NCBI GenBank assembly: GCA_937904325.1
Contig: CALGTK010000348.1
Coordinates: 1 to 32,864 of the forward strand
Reading direction: 5' to 3'
Source: an uncultured Planctomyces sp.
Lineage (GTDB): Bacteria; Planctomycetota; Planctomycetia; Planctomycetales; Planctomycetaceae
Length of the DNA stretch: 32,864 nt
The notes below the pieces were generated by a model. The model ran no database searches. It was given only the letters and a program-made list of their open reading frames with translations, and was not told the origin of the DNA. This document shows positions 1 through 6,623 of the stretch, in pieces (within the stretch, counting starts at the first letter, position 1; each line of letters begins with the position of its first letter). The translations under genes were made by a program, and so were the position numbers.

Positions 1-2
1 CT

Positions 3-275
3 CGCGACGACTTTTGCAACCAACTTGAGATTGACGAAAATCTCAACAATTAGCTGATGGTGCCTCTAATCGATCGCTTGGTCGCCGCCGGAATGCTGCT
101 TGGTTCCGGTCAATGTTATGGATACACGATATCGCCAGTACTCGGGGGGGATTACTCGGTTGAAAATACGTTCGAGATTCCGATCGAAGAGCATTATTCG
201 TTTAACGCCGATCTTCAGGAACAAATTCGTGATCTTCCAGATGGCACTCCGATTAAATTCAAAGTCGTTGACTGA
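3..275 (+). pseudogene. Tdi1/DUF1851-like protein, 3' part, interrupted by in-frame TAG
   Basis: The frame is open from the window edge to a TAG at 51-53, then continues to a TGA at 273-275. The downstream part from ATG 57 encodes 72 residues. It carries the pattern GQCYGY, then PVLGG, then an Asn and a run ending in DLPDGT. I recognise this from C-terminal halves of Tdi1/DUF1851-type (T6SS immunity-like) proteins. In such proteins an aromatic residue, often Trp, precedes the hydrophobic stretch seen here just after the stop, so TAG could be a mutated TGG. The 16 codons before the stop (ending ENLNN) look like part of the same protein. The 5' end lies outside the window. Alternatives are a genuine 72-residue protein starting at 57, or a sequencing error. 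It converges on the minus-strand gene ending at 322. Family assignment is from memory of motifs and moderately uncertain. Confidence 0.5.
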
Positions 276-321
276 AGCCGATGTCGGGGCGAGTTTCGGC
301 GATGAGGATTGGGCCAAAAGT

Positions 322-1395
322 TCACGACGAAAGCAGATTCGACAGGTCGATGTCAGTGAACGTGCTCGGCCGTTCGCTGGCGAGGCGAGTGAGGGCGAAG
401 GCGCAGGCTGCGGTTGATGTTTCGGCAGAGAACATTTCGGTGAGTGAGTGCCGCGAGACGTCCTTCAGCTTTGAGTGGTTATCAAGAATTTGATGGCCCA
501 GGAAGCTGCCTTCGCCCGAGACGATGACTGATTCGCATGGAGAATCCAGAGTTGTCATTACACGGTCGATAGCTCCACTGATTCGTTGTCGTTGAACGTT
601 GGCCAGGAAGTCGGCAACAGACGTTGCTTCGTCCAGTGAAAGTTCCGACCGGTCGCAGCACAGTTGTCGGGCGAGGCGATCGTGAGCCTCGGCAATGGTT
701 GCCGGTTGACCATTCGCAGTGTCCAGGTCAGCCGAATCTTCGGAAACGTCTCCATGCAGAAGGTAGACGTCCTGAGTTGTTGCAAAGAACTCGGCGGCGA
801 GTTGGGAGTATCCGTTGCCGGTGACTTTTCGCTCGATCGGGACTGAATAGGCGACGGCGCAGACTGGTGTGCGACGAACTCCGGAATAAACGAGTTCAGC
901 GGAGATCAGACGCTCCGAGTCGGTGCGGCCGGTTGGATTCGGGAGACCATGTTGAATGGGGACGATGTCGGTTGTCGTCGAGCCAATATCCAGGAGCAGC
1001 ACTGTTCCCTCCGGAGCGACACGTCCGACGAAAGTTGCGAGTGCGTGCCAGTTGGCGGCGGCAGTCAGTTGCCAGAAATCGCGAGCGGTTGGTGTGTTGA
1101 CAAATTCTCCGACCGTTTGCCACACGGCGATGGGAGTTCGGTCGGCGGCTTGCTCGACCGCGGCGAGGATTCTGTTGACACCCTCAGCTTTCGTTGCAAA
1201 ACAGTCTGCGAGTTCGCCGGTCATTGTTACGGCAACGCCAGCGCACGGCAGCCAGTCACCAATCAGGCTTGCCAGTGTCTCGGCCAATGTGTCGGGAGAC
1301 TTCCACAGTGGAAATGAACGAGATCGGCACTTGCCGTCGCTGTGTGCGGCTTTAATATTTGCTCCGCCGATGTCGAGGCCGACGATGTGATTCAT
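322..1395 (-). CDS. Hydantoinase/oxoprolinase-fold protein of the H4MPT-linked C1 transfer family
   Basis: This 357-residue protein has an ASKHA-type ATPase fold. The N-terminal phosphate-binding loop reads GLDIGGANIK at residues 5-14, and a second loop LLDIGSTTTDIVP lies near residue 150. Both are typical of the hydantoinase/oxoprolinase-like family that accompanies tetrahydromethanopterin-linked C1 genes in methylotrophs and planctomycetes. The archaeal relative MfnF makes the methanamine precursor of methanofuran, so a role in methanofuran or H4MPT-type cofactor synthesis is plausible but inferred. I chose the ATG at 1395 because the loop begins almost immediately after it; a frame extension to 1485 adds only a basic, non-conserved stretch. 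A weak GGAA lies before the start. It is the last gene of the minus-strand run, 258 bp from its upstream neighbour, so it may have its own promoter. No other C1 gene is visible here. Confidence 0.85.
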   Translation of the reverse strand: MNHIVGLDIGGANIKAAHSDGKCRSRSFPLWKSPDTLAETLASLIGDWLPCAGVAVTMTGELADCFATKAEGVNRILAAVEQAADRTPIAVWQTVGEFVNTPTARDFWQLTAAANWHALATFVGRVAPEGTVLLLDIGSTTTDIVPIQHGLPNPTGRTDSERLISAELVYSGVRRTPVCAVAYSVPIERKVTGNGYSQLAAEFFATTQDVYLLHGDVSEDSADLDTANGQPATIAEAHDRLARQLCCDRSELSLDEATSVADFLANVQRQRISGAIDRVMTTLDSPCESVIVSGEGSFLGHQILDNHSKLKDVSRHSLTEMFSAETSTAACAFALTRLASERPSTFTDIDLSNLLSS

Positions 1396-1653
1396 GACAT
1401 TTCCAGAGTTATTCAGTCGTTGCCGGTTGAATCGAGACGATTGTCTCCTCTCGATCCTTCTCTTCGACTTTGACCTGGATGTCAAGAAACCTCTGGACGC
1501 TCACTCACAATTTCGACAATGAACGAGTCGTCGAAAAGGATCTCATGTGGAGACACAAAGGATGGTGGACAGTCTGCGAGTGACCTGGTTTACCGGAAAA
1601 ATAAATCAGGCGCAATTATTTCGCGTTCGCTGATTCGCTAGCGGGATTGAGCG
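1396..1653. other. Intergenic region upstream of the C1-family gene
   Basis: These 258 bases separate the C1-family gene start from the end of the second CNNM protein. I see no convincing gene, no strong hairpin with a T-tract and no clear promoter box. The gap is much longer than the spacings inside the adjacent CNNM/permease cluster, so a separate promoter for the C1-family gene is likely. Confidence 0.4.
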
Positions 1654-2649
1654 TCACGTTCCCGGGACGCCGAGCGGGTGCATCAGGTGATCGATCAGCA
1701 CGTTTTCCATGATGATGCCGTGAACATCGTCGCCTTCGATGATGACGCCTACGCTTTCACCCGAGTCGCGAATTGCCAGTAGAGCCATGAGCCGCGTCGA
1801 GGCAGCTGGGATTCTGGGCATTGTTCGGATCATTGATTCCGCCTGGCGGGAACCAAGTTCAAGATCCAGGACCCGGACATAGCCGAACCAGTCAGCAGAT
1901 GACTTGTGACGTCGCAAAGGGATGTGTGTCAGGTGATTTTCGCGGGCGTATTTCAGGAGTTTTTCGCGACTCGCATTTTCCTCTTCGCCGAGAATCGTTT
2001 CGGTGGGAATCATGATTTCGGAGATGGGGCGAGTCGCGTCGTGCAGCAGACCGTGCACAAGGATTCCTTGCTGGTTAGTCAGGATACCGTGCTCGTGGCC
2101 CTTGCTGAGTACCTGAATCAGTCGATGTCGGCCGAGCAGGAAGTCGGCCCGATTTGACGTCGCGGAACTGAGTTTTTCAAGCAGCCTCGCAATCCATACC
2201 AGGGGTATCGATGCTGGCAGGAACGATCGATAGCACAATTTGAATAAGCGACTGTTGTTGCGAAGCAGCCTGATCGGGGCTCGGAAGTAGAGGTTCTTGG
2301 GCATCAACTCGCCAAAGACGAAGATCACAGGAGCGAAAAGCAACGTCGCTCCTACTTCAACAACGATGCTGGGCGAATCGATAAATGCTTCTGTTCCGAG
2401 ACCGATGGCAATTGTCGTCAGGTAGTTTGCGATGTTGTTGCCAACCAGCGTTGTGGCAACGAAGAATTCAGGATTCTGGACGAACCACAACAGCCGCTTA
2501 GCTACGCTGTCACCGGTGTGAGCGTCAATGCTTAGCCGCAGAAAACTGACTCGGTAAAAGCCGGTCTCTGAGCCACTGAAGAATGCGGACAGGCGCACTC
2601 CCACGACAAACAGGGAGCTAGCGATTGCCAGTAGCAGCCAGAAATTCAT
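1654..2649 (-). CDS. CNNM (DUF21) transmembrane / CBS-pair protein, short form
   Basis: This 331-residue membrane protein has an N-terminal CNNM (DUF21) domain. It opens with a hydrophobic helix followed by an FFSGSETGFYR motif near residues 23-33, and carries FGELMPKN near residue 115. These are signatures of the CorC/CNNM family of Mg2+/Co2+-linked transporters. A CBS-type pair follows (about 200-320), with the EIMIPTETI stretch typical of its start. It lacks the C-terminal CorC_HlyC domain that its upstream neighbour has. The ATG at 2649 lies 7 nt after the stop of that neighbour and has AGGT in front, so the two are co-transcribed. An extension of the frame to 2850 would overlap the neighbour and encodes nothing conserved. 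Ion specificity cannot be read from sequence. Confidence 0.88.
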   Translation of the reverse strand: MNFWLLLAIASSLFVVGVRLSAFFSGSETGFYRVSFLRLSIDAHTGDSVAKRLLWFVQNPEFFVATTLVGNNIANYLTTIAIGLGTEAFIDSPSIVVEVGATLLFAPVIFVFGELMPKNLYFRAPIRLLRNNSRLFKLCYRSFLPASIPLVWIARLLEKLSSATSNRADFLLGRHRLIQVLSKGHEHGILTNQQGILVHGLLHDATRPISEIMIPTETILGEEENASREKLLKYARENHLTHIPLRRHKSSADWFGYVRVLDLELGSRQAESMIRTMPRIPAASTRLMALLAIRDSGESVGVIIEGDDVHGIIMENVLIDHLMHPLGVPGT

Positions 2650-2656
2650 GCGTGAC

Positions 2657-3943
2657 CTAACTGCCTTTCTGGTCGGCTGAAGACTGCAGGGTGACATGTA
2701 CGACAAACTGTTGTCGCGAAGTTTGTTCAAGGACCGAGAGTTCAAAGTTTTGCCACTGACACCGGTCGCCGACTTCCGGGATGCGCTGCAGTTGCTGGTG
2801 GAAAACACCAGCGACAGTGACCTGACCATCGACTTCCGGTTCGAAATCAATATCCAGACGGCGGCTGAGGTAACGGAGTGAGGTCATTCCATCGACATGC
2901 CATGTGTTCGCGTCTTTGCTTTGAACAGGGTCGCGTTGAAGGACTCGTCTGGCACGGCTGGGTTCTGCCGACAGAATCGAGTCGACAATGTCTTCATAAG
3001 TGACGACACCGATGGTTTCGCCGAATTCGTTGACGACCGACGCGAGTGATAACGCAGCATCTTCCAGTCGTTGCAGAACCTGTGCGACGGGGGCGCACCA
3101 TGGAATGTGAATTACCTCTTCCGCTGCATTTTCAAGATTGTTTTTCGCCAGAACTGTGAAACTTGCAAGCGGCACGGCACCGATGACGTTGTCGCCTTCT
3201 TCGGCAAGGATGACAAGGTAATCGGCAGGGATGGGTGTGTCGGCAAGGTCCGAGAGATGCACCGGCGCAGCCACAGCTCGATAGGTTCCTCTGGGACGCA
3301 TGACTTCTTCGACGGGGATTTCGGATAGATCGAGTATGTTGTGCAGGACCAGGCGTTCCTGACGCAGCACTGAATTGTTGCCTGCGGAATTCTTGATAGC
3401 CTGTTCCAGATCTTCCGGATGAAGATACTGCTCACGTTTGATTTCAGGCCAGAACACCCGGCGGAGCGAACGCGTGACGGACTCAAACGTCGGAGCAAGC
3501 GGATCAAACAACTTGACGGCGAATGCCAGCGGGAAACTGACAAGGCGAGCCAGTGGCTGGCGGAACATTACGGCGCTGCTTTTCGGGCCGACCTCGCCGA
3601 ATACGATCATTAGACTGAGATTCAGAATACCGAAGAGTCCAGCCGCGGCATTGTTGCCGCTTGAAACCAGCTTGCCCGAGATAACGACTCCGCAGGCAAA
3701 GAAGGTCAGGTTGATCAACAGATTCCAGAAAAGGATGGCTGTCAGCAGTCGATCGGGTTCTTTGAGCAATCCCACAACAATACGTTCGCTCGGACGATCG
3801 TTTTGTTGAAACGCCTTAATTTCTTCCGTCGACAGAAAAAAGAACGCCGTTTCACTGGCCGAAAAGAATGCGGAGCCGATCAACAGGCACAGCATGGCCG
3901 ACATCAGCAAAAAAGTGTCGGGATTCAGAAGCAGTGCCTGCAT
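2657..3943 (-). CDS. CNNM (DUF21) / CBS pair / CorC_HlyC-domain protein (hemolysin-related)
   Basis: This 428-residue protein has the complete CorC-type architecture. The CNNM membrane domain covers about residues 1-190, with FFSASETAFF near 27-36 and FGEVGPKS near 117. A CBS pair follows (about 205-330), introduced by VEEVMRPRG and closing on GVVTYEDIVDSIL. The CorC_HlyC transporter-associated domain spans about 345-425, with WHVDGMTSLRYL and DGQVTVAGV. Family members are linked to Mg2+/Co2+ efflux or homeostasis; the older name 'hemolysin' is historical. It starts with ATG 14 nt after the ABC permease stop and ends 7 nt before the shorter paralogue, so the three probably form one transcript. 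No strong Shine-Dalgarno sequence precedes it, which suggests coupling. The pair may work as a heteromer (inference). Confidence 0.92.
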   Translation of the reverse strand: MQALLLNPDTFLLMSAMLCLLIGSAFFSASETAFFFLSTEEIKAFQQNDRPSERIVVGLLKEPDRLLTAILFWNLLINLTFFACGVVISGKLVSSGNNAAAGLFGILNLSLMIVFGEVGPKSSAVMFRQPLARLVSFPLAFAVKLFDPLAPTFESVTRSLRRVFWPEIKREQYLHPEDLEQAIKNSAGNNSVLRQERLVLHNILDLSEIPVEEVMRPRGTYRAVAAPVHLSDLADTPIPADYLVILAEEGDNVIGAVPLASFTVLAKNNLENAAEEVIHIPWCAPVAQVLQRLEDAALSLASVVNEFGETIGVVTYEDIVDSILSAEPSRARRVLQRDPVQSKDANTWHVDGMTSLRYLSRRLDIDFEPEVDGQVTVAGVFHQQLQRIPEVGDRCQWQNFELSVLEQTSRQQFVVHVTLQSSADQKGS

Positions 3944-3957
3944 TTTTAGTGACTGTA

Positions 3958-5700
3958 TCAGCCCTTGTCGGAAGTGCTTCGGCCGAGTGCAACGTCAAAT
4001 TCGCTGACGGCCGGAACGAGCATCGCTATAGTTGTGAATCCGTAAGCGGCGGCGATTGATAGCGAAACGCCCAATGTTCCACCGAGAAGAAATGTTGTGA
4101 TTGCGTAAAACGTCAATACGGGGAGCAACCCACCCGCCAGCCACAGGGCTGGTGACGGATTACGGAATGTGAGAGATTGCCCCAGTCCGAGACTGCCAAC
4201 ACCAATGAAGAGAATGAACGCACCGATCTGGTTTCCGAATGAGCCTCGCGTTTCGACCAGCAGAATCATCAAAATGAAGATCCCGATGAATAGGAAGAAG
4301 ATCGTGCCCATGCTGTTTGCGATAGCCTGGCGGGAGCTCCAGAAAACGAGTCCTGAATGCAGACCAAGCATCGCGGCAAAAGACACCAGCGACAGAAAAC
4401 CGATCCCCAGATAGATGCCGTTTTCGAGCGTCATGGTTCCTTCGGCAACGAACCATGCGGCGATGGCCAGCGGAATCAGAGCCAGTTCTTTTGTGTTGTA
4501 TAGAACGCCGCAAAGTTTTCCGTAGACAAACTCTTTCGCGGAGATGTCAGTGGCCACGAGCAGGTCCAGAGTTTGCCCATCGCGTTCGCTGGTGATCGAC
4601 GTGGCCGCTTGTGCGTTGATCAGCATCAACCCGAGAATGCCGAGACTCACAAAGGCAAAGACGGGTCGTGAAACCATGCCGAGGATCAACTCGCCCGAAT
4701 CGCCCGATAGAATTGCGCTGTAGAAGATCGTTGCGGCCATGAACAGATAGACCAGTTTGATAAAGACAACGCGGCGGCCGTACGCGCGGGTTCGCATTTC
4801 CCGCCAAATGACCGGGTTCGACCAGATTCGGCGGTGGCGAACGACCGAGATCGACTGACCAGATTCTGAATCAGCAGATTCGGTTTCCGGTTGGATGAAT
4901 AGCTTCCGAGACGGGTTCCAGACTCGTAGCCGGTTAATTGAGATTGCCGTCAGAGCAGCTGACAGCAGACAAAGTGCGATCACTGAATCTACCGCGGGAA
5001 GCGAGCCTGATGTTGTGACTGACGGATCAGCGAGCGGAGATGTGATTTTCAGCACAGCCCGGAACGGACTGAACGCTGCGGCCCACTCACCGACAATCGA
5101 ATGAGCGGATGAGAGAGCGACGATTGTTTCGATAGCTCCCAGATAAACGACAAGTCCCAATACACTTGTCGCCAGCGTCTGAAATGTTTTTTCCTTGAGG
5201 AACGCAATGAGCGCGGCCCAGCTTCCGGCCAGCAACGCCGTTACAAAGCAGATAGCTATCAGCCAGAAAATCTGGTGAGCGGCGATTCCACCCAGCAGCT
5301 GCAGGAAGAGGAAGACCGGGGCCGAGATTAGAATCAGTGTGCCAACCTGCAGAACGCTGGCGAAGAGTTTGCCCAGCACGATCTCGTGGTTCGACAGGTC
5401 TGTCATCAGCAACAGGATGAGTGTCTGCCGGTCTTTTTCCTGAGCGATGTTTCCGGCTGTAAACAGCAACGAAAAGAACAGCACCAGCGAGAGCTGCACG
5501 AGGGCCAGGATCTGAAAGACCTGCTGACCGAAACCAGCCATCGCCGAAATTCCGCGGACATCCTGAAATCCGAACGTGACCTGCCCGGCCGTCCATAACA
5601 GGACGAACAGCAGTCCGATATAGCCTGAGCGGATCAGGTAGTGACGAAACTGTCGCGGTAATGTCAGAACTTCGCGACTGAAAATCGGGCCAGCGATCAA
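3958..5700 (-). CDS. ABC-2 type transporter permease, two fused permease halves
   Basis: This 580-residue polytopic membrane protein has two homologous halves. The first begins GPIFSRE at residue 4 and carries EKDRQTL at 88-94. The second begins NPVIWRE near 296 and carries ERDGQTL at 372-378. Both motifs sit before a DLS or DIS plus GKL stretch, the cytoplasmic coupling region of ABC-2 permeases. A hydrophilic linker lies near 262-295. Two permeases fused in tandem would form the whole channel in one chain. The start is a TTG at 5700: no ATG lies between it and the upstream in-frame stop, and the family signature starts at once. No ATP-binding subunit is encoded on either side, so its ATPase must be elsewhere. 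It is followed after 14 nt by the first CNNM gene. The substrate is unknown. Confidence 0.87.
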   Translation of the reverse strand: MIAGPIFSREVLTLPRQFRHYLIRSGYIGLLFVLLWTAGQVTFGFQDVRGISAMAGFGQQVFQILALVQLSLVLFFSLLFTAGNIAQEKDRQTLILLLMTDLSNHEIVLGKLFASVLQVGTLILISAPVFLFLQLLGGIAAHQIFWLIAICFVTALLAGSWAALIAFLKEKTFQTLATSVLGLVVYLGAIETIVALSSAHSIVGEWAAAFSPFRAVLKITSPLADPSVTTSGSLPAVDSVIALCLLSAALTAISINRLRVWNPSRKLFIQPETESADSESGQSISVVRHRRIWSNPVIWREMRTRAYGRRVVFIKLVYLFMAATIFYSAILSGDSGELILGMVSRPVFAFVSLGILGLMLINAQAATSITSERDGQTLDLLVATDISAKEFVYGKLCGVLYNTKELALIPLAIAAWFVAEGTMTLENGIYLGIGFLSLVSFAAMLGLHSGLVFWSSRQAIANSMGTIFFLFIGIFILMILLVETRGSFGNQIGAFILFIGVGSLGLGQSLTFRNPSPALWLAGGLLPVLTFYAITTFLLGGTLGVSLSIAAAYGFTTIAMLVPAVSEFDVALGRSTSDKG

Positions 5701-5852
5701 ACGAGCGTTCCCGGAATTACGATGATGAAGTGGCAGCTGTTATTAATCGTCGAAATTATGGAAAAGCAACGGCATACCGGATCTATAAACAGACTCCCTG
5801 ATTATAGGCATCAGCTCTTGTGGCTTCACCCTCGGTGGACAATATCGACGAT

Positions 5853-6194
5853 TTAATATCTCAACATGCCCGGTTCGATCTCGACGGCCCACACGTCGAT
5901 TCCGCCGCTCATGCTTTGGGCCGTAGAGAATCCCTGTTGCCGCAGCCAATTGGCGACTCGAAGACTTCGACCGCCATGATGGCAGTGTATGATGATTTCC
6001 GACGTGCGATGTTCTTGCAGTTCGCCGACACGTTCGGCCATCTTACTCATCGGGAGCAGCATCGTACCTTCGATTTTTACCGCGTCATTCTCAGACGTTT
6101 CGCGGCAATCGACGAATAGAAATTGATCGCCGGCATCGAGTTTTGCCTTAACGGACGGGCAATCGATTTCGAGTGGGATTTCCTGAGCGGGCAT
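5853..6194 (-). CDS. Single-domain rhodanese-like protein
   Basis: This 113-residue cytoplasmic protein is one rhodanese domain. The N-terminal strand FLFVDCRE (26-32) is followed by EGTMLLPMS. The catalytic loop is C71-H-H-G-G-R-S77, and GGIDVWA lies near residue 97. All of these are hallmarks of the GlpE/PspE-size single-domain group. With the active Cys present, sulfurtransferase activity (sulfane sulfur transfer from a persulfide) is plausible. The ATG at 6194 has an AAGG eight bases upstream, a fair Shine-Dalgarno site. It lies 72 bp after the small Lys-rich gene and 152 bp before the permease gene. It has no obvious functional link to either. Confidence 0.9.
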   Translation of the reverse strand: MPAQEIPLEIDCPSVKAKLDAGDQFLFVDCRETSENDAVKIEGTMLLPMSKMAERVGELQEHRTSEIIIHCHHGGRSLRVANWLRQQGFSTAQSMSGGIDVWAVEIEPGMLRY

Positions 6195-6266
6195 ATCGAT
6201 ATACCTTGAAAAACTGACGACTTGAAACGTCCGGAAATATCATTTTCATGCCGAAAGCAGGCAGGC

Positions 6267-6470
6267 TTAGACGGTCGGTCCGAATCCTGGTTTGTCGTCT
6301 TTTGGCTTTTCGTCGATGCCGATGGCTTCTTTGACGAATTTGGTGAACTGCGATTTTGGCTGTCCTGCGTCGGTGGCGGCTTTGTCTCGTGCGGCTTTGC
6401 GGTCGGCCAGTTTCTGCTTGGCGACTCGGCGTTCCCGCTCTTTCTGCTTGTTTTTTTTGTCTTTGGCCAT
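6267..6470 (-). CDS. Small Lys/Arg-rich conserved-type hypothetical protein
   Basis: This 67-residue, strongly basic and hydrophilic protein opens MAKDKKNKQKERERR. It stays charged and probably helical to about residue 33, then has a short amphipathic segment (FTKFVKEAIGID) and a Pro/Lys/Gly tail ending FGPTV. There is no signal peptide or membrane segment. GAGG lies about 8 nt before the ATG, which supports real translation. I do not recognise a named family. The composition would suit nucleic-acid or ribosome contact, but that is speculation. It lies between the lipoprotein gene and the rhodanese gene on the same strand. Confidence 0.65.
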   Translation of the reverse strand: MAKDKKNKQKERERRVAKQKLADRKAARDKAATDAGQPKSQFTKFVKEAIGIDEKPKDDKPGFGPTV

Positions 6471-6623
6471 ATCTGGATCCTCGTCGGTGGTGTCTCTGAA
6501 GTGAATTTCTCAGTCTGTGCCGTTGCCGGGTGTCCTAACGAATTGAACGCTGCCCACACAGGCAGGTTGTAGAGGATGACGCCGTGGAGTGGCAGCGGGA
6601 CGATCTTAATTGGTTTGCAAGGG

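Noticed and set aside
2650-2850. Extension of the second CNNM gene upstream of its ATG
   Set aside because: It would overlap the end of the neighbouring CNNM gene, and the encoded stretch lacks the hydrophobic family start found at 2649.
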